A DNA stretch of 64,000 bases, taken from contig JAVFKD010000004.1 of the NCBI GenBank assembly GCA_036429605.1, positions 4,402,001 to 4,466,000 on the forward strand. Reading direction: 5' to 3'. Below, one piece after another: positions 1-13,150 of the stretch. The notes under the pieces were generated by a model. It did not search any database, was not told the DNA's origin, and was given only the letters and a program-made list of their open reading frames with translations. The stretch comes from Cladobotryum mycophilum. Taxonomy: Eukaryota; Ascomycota; Sordariomycetes; Hypocreales; Hypocreaceae. Both the position numbers and the translations under genes were made by a program. Numbering within the stretch: the first letter of the stretch is position 1; each line of letters begins with the position of its first letter.

Positions 1-870
1 AAGATAATTGGTCTATAAGTTCTGGTGTTCGTTAAGTTCCCGTAGCCAAACTCAGATATGTATTAGTTATCATCATTGACAAATCTCAATGCTAGTATGA
101 CATAGCTCTTCCTAGAAGAGATTCATCATAGTTATTATAGACTCTAAACTGAGTATTTGAACGACAGTGCAGCACTCTTATAGCCATAAATCATACATAT
201 TTGGCCTTGAATTGAGCAAATGTTAGTCTTAATGTCCCTTGATCTTCTAATAGGCTGGATAATGTGCTACTGTAGATGCTCGGGCATTTTGAAGTTGAGG
301 TGTACGCTGTGTCAATTACTTGAACTCACCTCCGGGAACTACTAGTCTAGATTACCTATTTGAATGGTTGATCTCATTGACTGTAAAACAGAGTTGTAGT
401 TGAATGAGAAGATGCACCTAAATAGTTTCATCTGGCTCTTATCGATGGGAATAGGAAGAAAAAGTTCAACTGTGTCCGTGTTCTGTGCCTCATTTCTCGT
501 ACTACACTTGCTATCACTTCCGTAATGGAAATATTGAAGACTACCTGGGTAAGTATATATTATCAATAACATATACAACGACTTCACTAATGAATTGCTA
601 GTTAACTCTTACATGTATTGTTGGGCTTTGAGTTGAGGTTGAGCGTTCGCTATGCACTTCCAAGACTACCCATTCTCTGGATCTACCCAATGATCAAACG
701 AACAGGCACTAAACTATTACGTTACCGCAAAGACGGACAGAGGAGGAAGCATATAATGGCTCTTATTTGAGACGTAAATGAATTCTGTAGGTGTCTTTAT
801 GTCACGAGCTGTGTAAGAGTAGTAGGAAGAAGGTTTTTCCGACGCCGATCAGCGGCGCGTGTTTTAAGTC
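1..870. other. left flank, no convincing gene
   Basis: This stretch has ordinary base composition, with no long ATG-initiated reading frame and no recognisable domain. The only open frame of note is about 80 codons on the minus strand (342-587) with no recognisable motif. A short GC-rich imperfect palindrome lies near 843-858, just before the composition collapses into the A+T-rich block. I see nothing else I can support. Confidence 0.6.
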
Positions 871-1465
871 ACGGTTATTAATTAAAGAATTAAAAAGATG
901 AGAATTAAAATTATTATTAATTAATATTTATTTATAAGATTATTATATAATTTTTATAATATTATATATTTATTTATTTTTTTATAATTTAAAATTTAAT
1001 AAATTAAATTTTATTTATTTATTTTAAAATAAAAATTAATTAAAATATAATAAAAAATAAAAAAAATTATAATAAAATATTTTAATTTTTTTAAATAAAT
1101 TAAATATTTATATTTTATTTTAATTAAAATCTTTTTAATTTTATAAAAAATTAATAAAAAAAAAAGTTTTTTATAATTTTATAATTAAAAGTTTTATAAT
1201 AAAAATTAAAAATTTTATATAAAATATATATATATATATAAAATTTAATTAAAATAAAATTATTTAAAGAATTTTTAATATTATTTTATATAATATTTTT
1301 TATAAATATATTAAGATTTAAAATAAAAATAAAACTTATTTATATTAAATTTTTTATAATATAATAAAAATTTTATAAAATAAAAAAATATATTAAATTT
1401 AAGATTTATTATCATATATAAAAATATTAAATAAAAAAAAGTATTTATTTTATTAATAAAAATTA

Positions 1466-1996
1466 CCCGTTGGTGGGTCCTTCGTTAGCCTTCGTAAGCT
1501 ACGGAAACCAACTTAGAGAGTTCCACTCTAAGTTGGCCCTAAAATTGTGGGACAACCACAAAATTCCGGGACAGTAAAAGTACTTAAATTATAGTATAAA
1601 TTTCTTAGTAAATTAAAGTATCTTTTTTATAATTAGATATAATAATCTATTATCTTAGTTTTATGTTTAATAAGATTTTTTTAAAATGTTTAAAAAGTTA
1701 ATAATTAAAAAATATAAATATTATATTATATATATTAAAATAGTTTTTTTATTTATATAAGATTATAATATCTTACATGCATCTATTTTTAGCTTATATT
1801 CATAGAGATATCTTAAATAAACTAAATTCATAAATTTACTAGTTAAAAGGTACATCCCTTTCTGTACTAATTACACTATAAACTAAGTACCTTCTAACTG
1901 TCCCGGAATTTTGTGGTTGTCCCACAATTTTGGGGCCAACTTAGAGGGGAACTCTCTAAGTTGGTTTCCGTAATTTATGAAGGTCCTACTAACGGG
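1466..1996. mobile_element. MITE-like element with long TIRs, TA target duplication
   Basis: The element begins CCCGTT and ends AACGGG, and is flanked on both sides by TA (1464-1465 and 1997-1998), the target duplication of Tc1/mariner/pogo-type transposons. The terminal inverted repeats are long. Positions 1466 to about 1605 match the reverse complement of about 1868-1996 with only scattered C/T-type differences and a short indel near 1486. They include the blocks CCAACTTAGAGAGTTCC and ATTGTGGGACAACCACAAAA. The 260-bp centre is A+T-rich and has no coding capacity, so the element is non-autonomous. The two pogo copies nearby have different termini, so neither is its direct parent. Confidence 0.85.
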
Positions 1997-2769
1997 TATA
2001 AAAAAAACTTTTTATAATAATAATAATAATAATAAAAATATAATTTTAAAAAACTTTTATAATAAAAATATAAAAATATTAAAAGAAAATTATAATAATA
2101 TAATAAAATTAATAAATTAAAATATTAAAATAAAAAAATATTTTAATATTATTTATTAATTATATAATTAATAAAAATATTATATTTTTTTATATTTAAA
2201 CTTTTAATTAATATTAATTATAAATATAAAAGAATTATAATAAAAGAATATTAAAAATTTAATTATAAATTTTAATATTATAAAAATTTAAAATATTTAA
2301 AAATAAAATAAAAAGTTTATTAAAAATATAATAATTAAAATAAATATTTAATAAATAAATTAATAATAAATAATAAATATATTAAAAAATATTAATTTAA
2401 AAATAAATTTAATATATATAAAATTATTTTTTAAAAATATAAAATTAAAATTATAATTTATAAAAATAATAATTATAAATATATAATAAATTTTTATTAA
2501 AATATATAAAAAAATAAATATTATAATTAAAATTATTAATAATAATAATATTATAAAAATCTAAAAAAAGAATTTATTATTATAAGAATTTTATTTGAAT
2601 TTTTAATATTAAAAAAACTACAATTTAATAAATATAATTTATAAATATTAAATTAAAAAAAAAGCTTTTAAATATATTTATTAAATTATAATAATTATAA
2701 ATTTATTATAATTTTAAAAATATTTTATAAAATAAAATTAAAAATATAAATAATTTATATATTTATATA

Positions 2770-4638
2770 ATATAATCCACAAGCAAGCGGACCATATAAG
2801 CGAGCGGACCACCCTCTATAATAATATCTACCTTTGCATCTATATATTAAATTCCTTTATAATCTTTTATAGCAAAACCTTTAAATAAAAGTAAGGTACT
2901 GCTTATCCTTTAAGCTCTTAAATAAAACCTGAATTTAAGTCTTAGAGCTATAGCTAAGATTTATAATATTAGTTATACAATAATTCTTTGGTGTTATGCT
3001 AGTATATCTTTGTAATATAATATAATTACTAATTTAATAAATCTTATAAAATTAAAAAAAAGGCTATAATTAAGTATATAATTAATTTATTTATATAATT
3101 ATTTTTACCTAGATTATTTAATATTAAAAAAATAGCTAATTATTTACTATATATATATAATATACTATTAGTTAATAAAAATTAGGTATTAAACTTTATT
3201 AAACGCTAGCTAAAGCTTTATATATATTAGGCTTATAAATATAATTATTAAAAAGCTAAATATAAAGATCTAAAGTTTATTAATAATTAGTTTATTTTTA
3301 TATAGAATATAAAAGCTAAATATAAGGTTTTTAATAATAATTTTTATAACTTTAATAAGATTAGCTTTATAATAGATATTATTTTTCTAAGTATAATTAT
3401 TATGATTTTAGAAGGTTTTATAAAGGTTAAATTATCTTAGCCTAATAACTAAGAGTAAGTAACTATAATCTAAAGTATTAATATAATAGATTAAGTAATA
3501 CTATTATTTATTATTTTTATTATATAATATTATTTTAAGAATTAGTATTAAAAGTATAATCTTTTAATAAATTAATATATTATAATAATAAAAAATAATT
3601 AAACTATTAATAAGATTAGCTTAAATTAAATTAAGTATTTTAATTATTATATAACTTCTTGTATAAAAAGGATCTATTAAATGCTTATCCTTAATAGCTA
3701 TAAAAACTATTATTTAATAGTATTTAAGCTTTATTATAAGAAGTATAAGATTATTATAGTCTATATACTTTTTTATTCTTTATATTTACTTTAACTATTA
3801 AATATTAATTATTTTAAGCTATTAAAATAAGTATATAATTAATAAATTAAAAAACTAATATATATATATATTATATATATTAATAAGCTTAACTTTTTTT
3901 ATGCCTTTTATATAGTATTTTTTATTATAATTAATAAAAAGAATATTAAAAAAGGCTTTTTAGGATCTAGTTTATTATTATTTAATTTATAAAATATTTT
4001 TTTAAAGCTTTATATAAAATTATAAATATTAATACCTTTAAAAATACTAATTAGGCTTATATAGCCTTAAGTCTTAAAAATACTAAAAAATATATATAAA
4101 GCTAATTTATAATTAAAGTATATAAAGAATTATATTATTACTTACTAAAATAGCTTTTTAATTATAATATTAAATATAATTAACTAATTTATAAAAGAAA
4201 TAATAATAATAATATATTAAGTAATGCTTTTATGTATAGAGATCTAAGACTTTCGTATAGTAAATAAAGCTATAAGTAAGCGCTATAAAGCAAAGAAAGT
4301 ATATATATGACTTAAAGGTGCTTTTACTATTAAAGAAAGGATAGGTTAATTAGATCAAAGGGATATAAATACATAGATAGAGTAAGAAAAGCAGCGAAGA
4401 GGGTCTTGTATAAAGGCTATGCGTTGTAGTAAGTATAATAAAATAGGCTATAATGTGTGAACTTATAAAGAAATATGATAAAATAAAAAAAATATTTTTT
4501 ATTCTATTATTAGTATAATAGTTACTTAGTATTTTTTTAATATAAGTATAAAAGAAAAAGGCTATAAGAAGGTGGCTTTATTCTGATCTAAATGAGTGGT
4601 CCGCTTGCTTGTGTGGTCCGCTCGCTTATGGATTATGT
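2770..4638 (+). mobile_element. Fot1/pogo DNA transposon, copy 1 (RIP-degraded)
   Basis: A 1,869-bp element flanked by TA (2768-2769 and 4639-4640). Left end (after 2770) and right end (before 4638) are inverted repeats: the left reads ATAATCCACAAGCAAGCGGA and the right, reverse-complemented, reads ATAATCCATAAGCGAGCGGA. Each terminus carries two tandem copies of a roughly 17-bp motif containing AGC(A/G)AGCGGACCA, likely transposase-binding sites (inference). Length, TA duplication and a single central transposase gene match the Fot1/pogo group of fungal Tc1-mariner elements (about 1.9 kb). The copy at 13151-15020 is 1,870 bp with related termini. The termini are much less decayed than the interior. 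Confidence 0.9.
2900..4350 (+). pseudogene. pogo/Fot1 transposase relic (copy 1)
   Basis: The reading frame is full of stops but recognisable. Near 2935-3015 the frame reads NLSLRAIAKIYNISYTILW, the psq-type helix-turn-helix that opens Fot1 transposases. At 3342-3368 FYNFNKISF stands where the family has the catalytic NFDETGF motif: both acidic residues have gone (GA codons to AA), exactly what RIP does. At about 3681-3710 MLILNSYKNY replaces the family's LILDGH motif, so the next catalytic Asp is Asn. The protein would be a CENP-B/DDE-type nuclear transposase of about 450-550 residues. It is certainly inactive here. Confidence 0.85.
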
Positions 4639-4989
4639 TATATAATAAAAGATTTATAAAAAATATTAATTAGAAATTTTAAAAATTTTATATTATAATT
4701 ATTAAAATTCTTAATTTTAAAATTAATTAATAATAAAAAACTAAAAATAAAAATAAAGCTTTTTTTATTTAAATTATATAAAATTATTTAATATAATTAA
4801 AATTAAAGAATTAATAAAAATTAATAATTATATATATAAAATTAATATTAAATTAAAAAGAAATTTATTATAAAGATTTATTTATAATTTTATAAAAAGA
4901 AAATTAAAAAAATTTTAAAAATATATTTAATATATATTAAAGAAATTAAATAAAATAATTTATAAATTTTATAAATATTTTAATATTTT

Positions 4990-6440
4990 TTATATTAAAA
5001 TTAAATAAAAAATTAAAATTATATATTAATTATTATAGTTTTAATAAAATAATAATAAGTTTTTAGAATATAAATATAAATATTAATATTTTAATAATAA
5101 AGAATTATTATTATTATAGGATTATTTTTATATATTAATAAATATAAAAAGAATTCTTTTATATTTATTTATAATAATTTAATTATAGTTTATTAAAACA
5201 TTATTTATATATTAAAATATATAAAATTTTAATATATATAGTTTAATATATATAAAAATATTATAAAATATATTTAGTTTTATTATAAATATTAAATAAA
5301 AAAAATAATATTTATTTTATAATAAGTTTATTATATTATTTATTTTAAATAAATTCTTTAAAAGATTTTTAATAGATTTTATTATAACATTATTTAATAT
5401 AATTAATATTTATAAAAAAAATATAATTTTAATAATTATAAATAAATTAATAAAATATTATATATTTATTATAATTTTAAAAAGTTTTATAATAAAAAAA
5501 CTTATAAATATATTTTTAAATAAGATTTTTAAAAATTATAGTATTTTTAAAAATATTATAATTAATTAAAGATTTTTTTATAAATAAATATTAAAAGACT
5601 TTTTATTATTTTATTATAATAAAATAATAATTTAATATAATATTTTTATTTATAAATTAATAATTAAATTAAAAGAATAAATTAAAAAATAAAATATTAT
5701 TTATATATTTATAAAGTTTTATAATAAAATAATTAAATAAATTAATTATTATTAATTTAGTTTATTTATAATATAGAATTATATATAATTATAAAAGTTT
5801 TTTTATAAAAATATTATAAAATTTTAAATTTAAAAAATTTAAAATAATTTAAAAAAAGTTTAAGAATTATTAATAAATAAAAGAAATTATATATAAAACA
5901 ATTTTATAAAAGTTTTAAAATAATTAAAAACTAATTTATTAAAATATAAAAAACTTATATAAAATATTATAATAAAAAATATATAAATAAATAGTTTAAA
6001 TTAAATTAAAAGATTTTTTTATTAATAAAGAATCTAAAATTAAAAAGATTTAATAAAAAATTAATTATAAAATATTTAAAATTTTATAAAATTATAAAAA
6101 TAATTAATAATTATAAATTAATTTATAAATTTAAATTATTAAAAATAATATAAATTTATAATATATTTTTTATATTAATATTAAAAAAATATTATAATAA
6201 AACTTTTATATATTTATAAAAAGAAAATTAATAAAAAAAAATAAAGTTTTTAATATTAAATATATAATAATATATAAAAAAATAAGAAATATTTAATTAA
6301 ATAATTAAATTATTTAAACTTAGAAAGTTTATAGGTTTTAAAAAAGAATTTTATAAATTAAAATATTTAATAAGAATATAATAAATTAGTTTAAAATAAA
6401 ATAATAATAAAATAAATATAAAATAATTAAAAAAATAAAT
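4990..6440 (+). pseudogene. Ty3/gypsy integrase relic (older element)
   Basis: Read on the plus strand through many stops. About 5100-5370 aligns by eye with the H2C2 zinc-binding region of gypsy integrases and runs into the core. At about 5371-5600 the frame gives DFIITLF, then NIILIIINKLIKYYIFI and NIFLNKIFKNYSIFKNIII, matching the family pattern around the first catalytic Asp (SIDFI..LP) and the ILVIVDRLTKYYHFIP block. About 6060-6200 gives the C-terminal IYNIFFILILKKYY pattern (family: IYNVFHVSLLEPY), followed by a chromodomain-like stretch to about 6400. The relic is cut at 6472 by insertion of the 9.2-kb gypsy element, so it is older. Its own LTRs were not found. Confidence 0.75.
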
Positions 6441-6472
6441 TTATTATTTTTTAAAAAAAATTAAAGACTATA

Positions 6473-6949
6473 TATGACGTTCCGGGCGTTTCCTAATAAG
6501 AATAACCTAGATCGTGGTTAATATTAATAGTAGATTAGGGCAAGGTTAAGTAATAGGTTTAATATATTATAGTTCAGGTATTAGATTATTAATAGTAAAT
6601 AATTATATTAATAATTAATTAAATATATAAGAAAAAAATATAAATTAATATATATAATAATTAGATTTATTATAGTTTAAATAAATATAAAGTTCTATTT
6701 TAATAAAAATAAACTAATAATTTAATAATTATAATAGATTAAGTTAATCTTATTTAAGCTATTATATATATTTAAATTAATCTTATTTAAGCTATTAAAT
6801 ATACTTAAGTTAATTTTATTTAAGTTAATTATAATTAACTATATTACCTAAGGTTTTACTATAGTTATAGTTTTAATTAATAGCTTATATAAGTATTATT
6901 AAAAGTGGGTCTAGTTCTATGAATAATATAAGTATATTAGGTTATTATA
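6473..6949 (-). repeat. 3' LTR of the 9.2-kb gypsy element
   Basis: A 477-bp LTR. On the plus strand it begins TATGACGTTCCGGGCG, against TGTGACGTTCTGGGCG in the better-preserved solo LTR, and ends AGGTTATTATA, against GGGTCATTACA. The TGT...ACA terminal inverted repeats typical of LTRs have therefore drifted by C-to-T changes. It contains internal tandem copies of a motif around TTATTTAAGCTATTA (about 6740-6830). It is the 3' LTR because the internal coding region is on the minus strand. Confidence 0.85.
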
Positions 6950-8159
6950 TATTATTTCTTTTCTTATAGTCTTATTCTTAAGATCTATTAGTTTTTATAT
7001 AAATACTTATTTTTTCTTTTTTTTCTTTAAGCTTATTTTTTTTATAAGTCTTATTCTTTTTAATTTTATAATATTCGAATAAATAATAAAAATAACTAAT
7101 TTTATTTAAAAAAAGATAAGTATTTAAAATCTTATAAGATTTATTATATTAATTAATTTTAAAATATCTTCTTATTTTCTTTTATATTATTAGCAAATAA
7201 AAATATATTATTATTAAAAGCAAAGCTTATTATAAAGCTTATATTAAAAAATATTATATTATATATAATATTAGTAATAATAATACTTTTACTTATAAAT
7301 AATTTTTTTTTAGTATATTTTAATATTTTTTAAATAATTATATTATTTATACTAAAAATAATTTAGTTTTTTAATATAAGACTATAGAATAGGATTTTAT
7401 TACTATAATAATTAAGTTATAAAAAATTAATAAATAAAAGAAATTATTATATACTAAAGTAATAAGTATAATTATATATAGGATAAATACTTTTAATAAA
7501 TTAAAAAAAAATATTATAAGATAGAATTTACTTTTAGTGTTTTCTTAATTAACCTTATAGTTAATCCTATAATTAACCTATTAGTTAAGCTTAATTAATA
7601 ATTATTTCTTATTAATCCTTTAAGCCTAGATTCTAGTAAAATTATTATAGAATTATCTAAGAATAGGTTAAATACTTAATAGACTTTTAAATATTCTTTA
7701 TTTTTATATAATCTTTTTATTTTACTAGGTATTAGTGTTTATTGTTTTTATAATATATAATTAGAATTAATTTAATTTTGTATTTTTCTTTTATTAAGAG
7801 TACTTTTATAAGATTATAAATAATTTCTTTAATATTTTTATTAATTAATACTTTTTAAATAAAAAAATATAAAAAACTAGGTATATTTATATTTTTTTTA
7901 ATAATAAGAGTTTATAATTAATGTTTAAAATAATTTTCTTAATTAAATAAAGTGTTAATTTCTTAAAGTCTAATTTATTATTTAATTATATTATTTTAAT
8001 ATTTATGTTTTTTTATTTAATATATAATAAAATAAATAACCTATATCTTTTTTTTAAAAATTAATCTTTTTAATCTATTTTTATTTATATATTTTTTTAT
8101 TTTTTTATAGACTAGTATAAATTATACTTTTATTACCTAGTATAAGTCTTTTATTTTAT

Positions 8160-9215
8160 TTATTTTAATTATAGTCTTATCTATAATTATCCTGTTTTTA
8201 GGTAATTTATATACTTTCAGGTTATAGCTAAAGTTAGTATATATAAGGCTTAAGCCTATAAATTTTAATATATTAGTATTATAGATGATTTATATTAATA
8301 ATAATAGTTTTATTTAATTAATTTACTTAAAATTAATATAATAATATAAATACCTTTTAATAATCTGGTTAATTTATTTAGTTTATTTATTAGTTTACGG
8401 GTAATAAACTATACTAAGCTTATAATTAGTGTTTAATTATTTAATTAATCTTTACTAGAATTTAAATATAAAGACTAATCTTTGTGTAATGACCCGACCC
8501 CACGTCTGGGTCATACACTGAAAAGAGACCCACTTTTAGGAACACTATGCTTGTTACGGCCTAGCACAACCATAGTAGAACCTTGGATAAGCCAACCAAT
8601 CACATCACTAATCCGGCTCACCTCCAAAAGATCAGCTCACCAGGTAAGCACAAAATCACCAAATAAGCAAAAAATCACTAAATAAGCACAGAACCACTAA
8701 ATAATCACAACAACCACTAAATCATTAATTCATTCCTATTAAAATAAAACCTTACATTCATTTAAACTATAATAAACCTAACTACTATATATACTAGCCT
8801 ATATCTCTTTCTTATATATCTAATTAATTATTAATATAATTATTTACTATTAATAACCTAATACCTAAACTATAACACATTAAACCTATTGCTTAACCTT
8901 ACCCTAATCCACTACCAACATCAACCACTATCTAGGTTATCCTTATTAGGAAACGCCCAGAACGTCACACTTTGATTTAAGATAATTTCTTTAGATAAAA
9001 AATAAATACTTATAATTATATATAAAAACATATATATAAATTTTTTTATATTTATAAATTCTTAGTATAATAAAAAGTAAGCTTATTTTATAAGTTTATT
9101 AATAATTATAAGAATATTATTATATTTAATTTTTATAGTAGGTTTAATTAATATAAGTAATTTTATAATAAAATCTAATATAATTACTTTTTATGGTTTT
9201 TAAGATACTAGTAAT
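8160..9215 (-). pseudogene. gypsy integrase relic, split by the solo LTR
   Basis: On the minus strand, from about 9210 downward, the frame gives KVIILDFIIKL, then YNNILIIINKLIK and AYFLLY, matching the gypsy integrase core (first catalytic Asp in LDFI, then DSILVIVDRLTK). After the solo LTR the same frame resumes at 8484 with RLVFIFKF, the region following the family's SDRG.VF motif. The resumption at exactly the CTTTG duplication confirms that the solo LTR is an insertion. Below about 8160 similarity fades toward the 3' LTR. Stops and loss of acidic residues make it non-functional. Confidence 0.78.
8485..8969. mobile_element. solo LTR, flanked by CTTTG, opposite to the host element's LTRs
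   Basis: A 485-bp LTR of the same family, inverted relative to 6473-6949, starting TGTAATGACCCGAC and ending GAACGTCACA. CTTTG occurs immediately before (8480-8484) and after (8970-8974), so this was an independent insertion later reduced to one LTR by LTR-LTR recombination. It interrupts the host element's integrase. It is far less A+T-rich than its surroundings, but between about 8640 and 8940 the plus strand has many C and very few G. Four imperfect tandem units of about 18 bp around AAATAAGCACAGAACCACT lie near 8645-8720. A 67-codon frame inside it is fortuitous. Confidence 0.88.
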
Positions 9216-10129
9216 AGTTAGATTTGCTTATATAGCTTATACTTTAAGGCTTTTGTTTAGCTATATATAGTATATATTAAGATAATCTTTTAAATGTATT
9301 ATTTTATTCTATAAAAATTAAAGTTTTATTTAACTTATTTAAGTATCTTTTATATTCTCTTATATTTATATAAAGAATATTAATAGATTTCTTTAATAAG
9401 GTTTTCTTAAAGTTCTAAAAGAATCTAAACTTTATTTTTATACTAATATAAATTCTTATTATCTATAATAAATCTTTTAGAAAATTTATCTTTTTCTTAG
9501 GTTTTATAATATTCTTTAATATAATAGATCTAGGTATTATTATTCTTAATTTAGAATATAGTATTTAATATATACTATATATAATATTCTTTTAAAATAA
9601 TATTTAAGATTTATTTTATTATAATTATTTTACTTTAATTATAGTTTATTTATTTATTTAAAGTATTAGCTTTATTATTCTCTAATTCTTTTTAATAAAT
9701 AAGAATATAATTAAATTTTAATAAATATTTAATATATTTAATTTAATATTTATTAAGCTATTAAATTATAGTAAAATAAAAGATATTATTATAATTTATA
9801 TAAACTTTAATTTAATATTTATTTTTAAAGAAATAATATTTTTATTCTTTAAAAACTAAAATAATTATTAGGAATTTCTTATTATAAATAGAGTAATTCA
9901 ATTTAGTATTATATAAGGTTTATAAGTAAAATATAATTAGTTATAATTTATTATTTTTATCTTATTATTTAAGTTAAACTTTTAATCTAAAATTAAAAAA
10001 TTTTATTTTAAGTTTTTTTTTAAATTAAATATTATAAGTATTAGATTTTCTATAATTAAGGTTTTAATTTGTTTAAAAGCCTATTATATTTTTTTATTTA
10101 CTTAAATATTTAATTTTTTTTAATTAATT

Positions 10130-10620
10130 TATAAAATAAATATATAATCTTATTATAGTTTTTTATAAAATATTAATAATAATTAATAAAACCTAAAAAA
10201 CTTTAAACTTCTTTAATAGTATTTAATTTAAATTAACTTTATACTATTTTAATTTTAACAGGATTTATATATATCTTATTTAATATAATAATATATTTAA
10301 AAAAAATAACCTATTAAATATAAAATTTATATTTTTCTAGTTTAACTAAAAGCTTTATTTTCTAAAGTTTAATAAATATTTAATATATATATTATTTATA
10401 TTCTTTAAGAGTATTTAAAAAGATTAAAATATTTTTTAAATATATTATTAATTATTCTTTAAAATATTATAAAAGTATTTATTAATTTAAAAGATATAAT
10501 AAGATATTTAAATAATCTAAACTTAATACAAAAAGCTATTATTTATTTATTTCCTTTTTTATATAAATAAAATTATATACTTTTTTTAAGTTAAGTATAA
10601 TAAACTATTTCTTATTTTAA
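10130..10620 (-). pseudogene. gypsy reverse transcriptase relic
   Basis: On the minus strand the frame reads IIAFCIKFRLFKYLIISFKL and INTFIIF*RIINNIFKKYFN, which line up with the gypsy RT palm pattern (TAFRTRYGLFEYLVMPFGLTNAPATFQ). Further on, near 10230-10330, ILYLIGYFFKYIIILNK and INPVKIKIV correspond to the EFLGYVISPDGI..DP.KV segment. Stops interrupt it repeatedly. Its place upstream of integrase on the same strand fixes the element as Ty3/gypsy rather than copia. Confidence 0.75.
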
Positions 10621-13150
10621 AAATAATCTTATGATTCTATAATTAAAAATAATAAAATATAATTAAATATAATTTCATTGAATTATTAGTAATCTATTAT
10701 TAACTATAATTTCCTATTCTTTTTTAAAATAAACATTATAGGGTATCCTACTTTTAATATTAATAATCTAATAAAATCTTTAACTAATATCTTATTAATC
10801 TATTCTTAAAATACTATAAGTTCTTTTTTATTAAGATTATAGATCTTATAAAACATAAAATTAATTCTATCTTTTAGAATAATCTTATAATTTTATTAAC
10901 TATATTCTAATAGCCTTATATTAAAAATCTTTTAAAATAGTTTTTTATAATATTTATATTCATTAAGAATATTTTTAAATCTTTTAATAAAGGTTTTTTC
11001 TTTTTATCTAAGAGTAATCTTTTTTTTAAAAGCTTATTAAATTCTTTAAATATTTTTTATAAAAAAACAATAGTTCTATAAGTTTTCTATTCTTAATCTT
11101 TTTCTTATATAGGTCTTATTCTTTTTAATAATTAATTAAATAAAATATTTTATATTTTTCTTTTTAATATCTTATTTAAAAGTTCTTCTTTTTAAATCTA
11201 TTATTTTATTATTAAATCCTTATAAAACTTTATATTTTATATTTATTCCTAATTAAAACCTTTACTTTTATTCTAATAAAATTAACCAGTTCTCCAGTTA
11301 ATAAAAGAATTACTATCCTATAATTAAAGATATCTTAAAATTATATTATATTTATTAAAGTTTATTAAATTATAAAAAACAAACTCTTTATACCCTTAGA
11401 TTTTAATAAAAAAATAATTAATTTTTATATTAATTTATTTTTTATTATAAAAAGAATTCTTTTTTTAATATAATAAAATAAGTATAATTTATATTTTAGT
11501 TTTTTCTTTTAAAATAACTATAAATAATTTATAACCTTAAAAAATATATAATTATTTATTACTTTACTATCTATTAATACAATAAGATAATATTTTTTAA
11601 TTTATAGTTTTACTATTAAATAAAGCTATCTATAATAACTTCTATTTATAGAATTAAAAGATTTTATTTAATAATTATCTTATAACCCTTTTATAAGTAA
11701 TTTATTTTATTTTCTATTTATAAATTATAGATTTTATAAGTTACTATATTATCTTTAATATTTAATATATTTTATAATTTATATTATTTTTATTAATCTT
11801 TTAAATTCTTTTTATAAATTTAAAAATTAAAGTTTTATTTAAATAATTCCTGGGTAATCTTTATAATTAGATATTCTTATATAATTACTATTAGTTTAAA
11901 TATTTATTAATATTAGTTTATAAATTTAACTTTCTAATATTTTTTATATATAAGTTTAATATAATTTTAATAGTATATATTTTAATAATTAGCTTATAAA
12001 GATCTATTATATTATAAATTATTTTAGTATTCTAGAATTTCTTTTATTATAGTTTTTTTTTTAAATAAATAAACTATTAATATTATTAATAAAGGTTTCT
12101 TAATTAATAGTTATTTTTATAGAATATTATATTTATATTAGTAATTAGTTTATAAATACTAAGTAATATTATTAAGTTCTTTTTAATAAATCCTATTAGT
12201 TTTTTTTTTATTATATTTTTATTTAAGTATATTAACTTATTAAAAAGGCTTTAAATATTAATTTATATTATTTTTTAAACTCTAATAAATTAAATATTTA
12301 TTTTTAAAATATACTATTTAGCTTATTAAAGTATAGTCTATAATTAATTATTATTTAATAATAGTATTAACTTATTTTTTTTAGCTTAAACACTAACTTT
12401 TATATATTTATTTTTTTATTTTTTCTAAAAGATCTATAATCCTTAAAAAAATATTCTATTCTACTATAATTATAGTATTTTTTTTTTTTAGGTTATATTA
12501 AGGTTTATTTAATTTAGTTTATTATTATTATTTTTAATAATATAATTATTTTTAGGTTTTTAGTAGGTTTTATTTTTTTATTTTTGTTTATAGTAAGTAT
12601 ATTATTAATTATTAATTTTAATAGTTATTTTAATATATTTTATAAAAGTATTTAATAAATCTTTTTTAAAAAGTTTATTTTTAATGTTTTTTTTAATCTT
12701 TAATAAAACTAATTTATTAATAGTTTATTATTTTAATTAAGTTTTAAAATAGCTTATTTAAATATAATAGTATAATTTAAAATTAATCTTTTTTAATAAA
12801 AGTTTTAAAATAAAAGTTTTTTTATTAATAATTTTAAATATTTCCTTAAGTTTTTTAATAAATTTATTAGAATCTTTAAAATTTTATTTTATTTATTTAT
12901 TTTTTTATTTTTTAGGTTATTATAATAGTTTTTATAGTAGGTTTAAACTATTTTTAATAGGTTTTTTTATATAAATATATATATAAATTACTTTTATATA
13001 ATTCTTTTTAAAATATTAAAGATAATAATTATAATAAGTTTTTAAGTCTATAATAAAAGCTTAAAAAAATATTATTTTAGGCTTTTTAGAAAATAATCTT
13101 AGGTCTTTTAGTCTAAGGATTCTTTTAATATTTTTTTTATTTTTCATTTA

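Noticed and set aside
8482..8685. 67-codon frame in the A+T block
   Set aside because: It falls inside the solo LTR, whose boundaries and target duplication are clear; an LTR is not expected to code.
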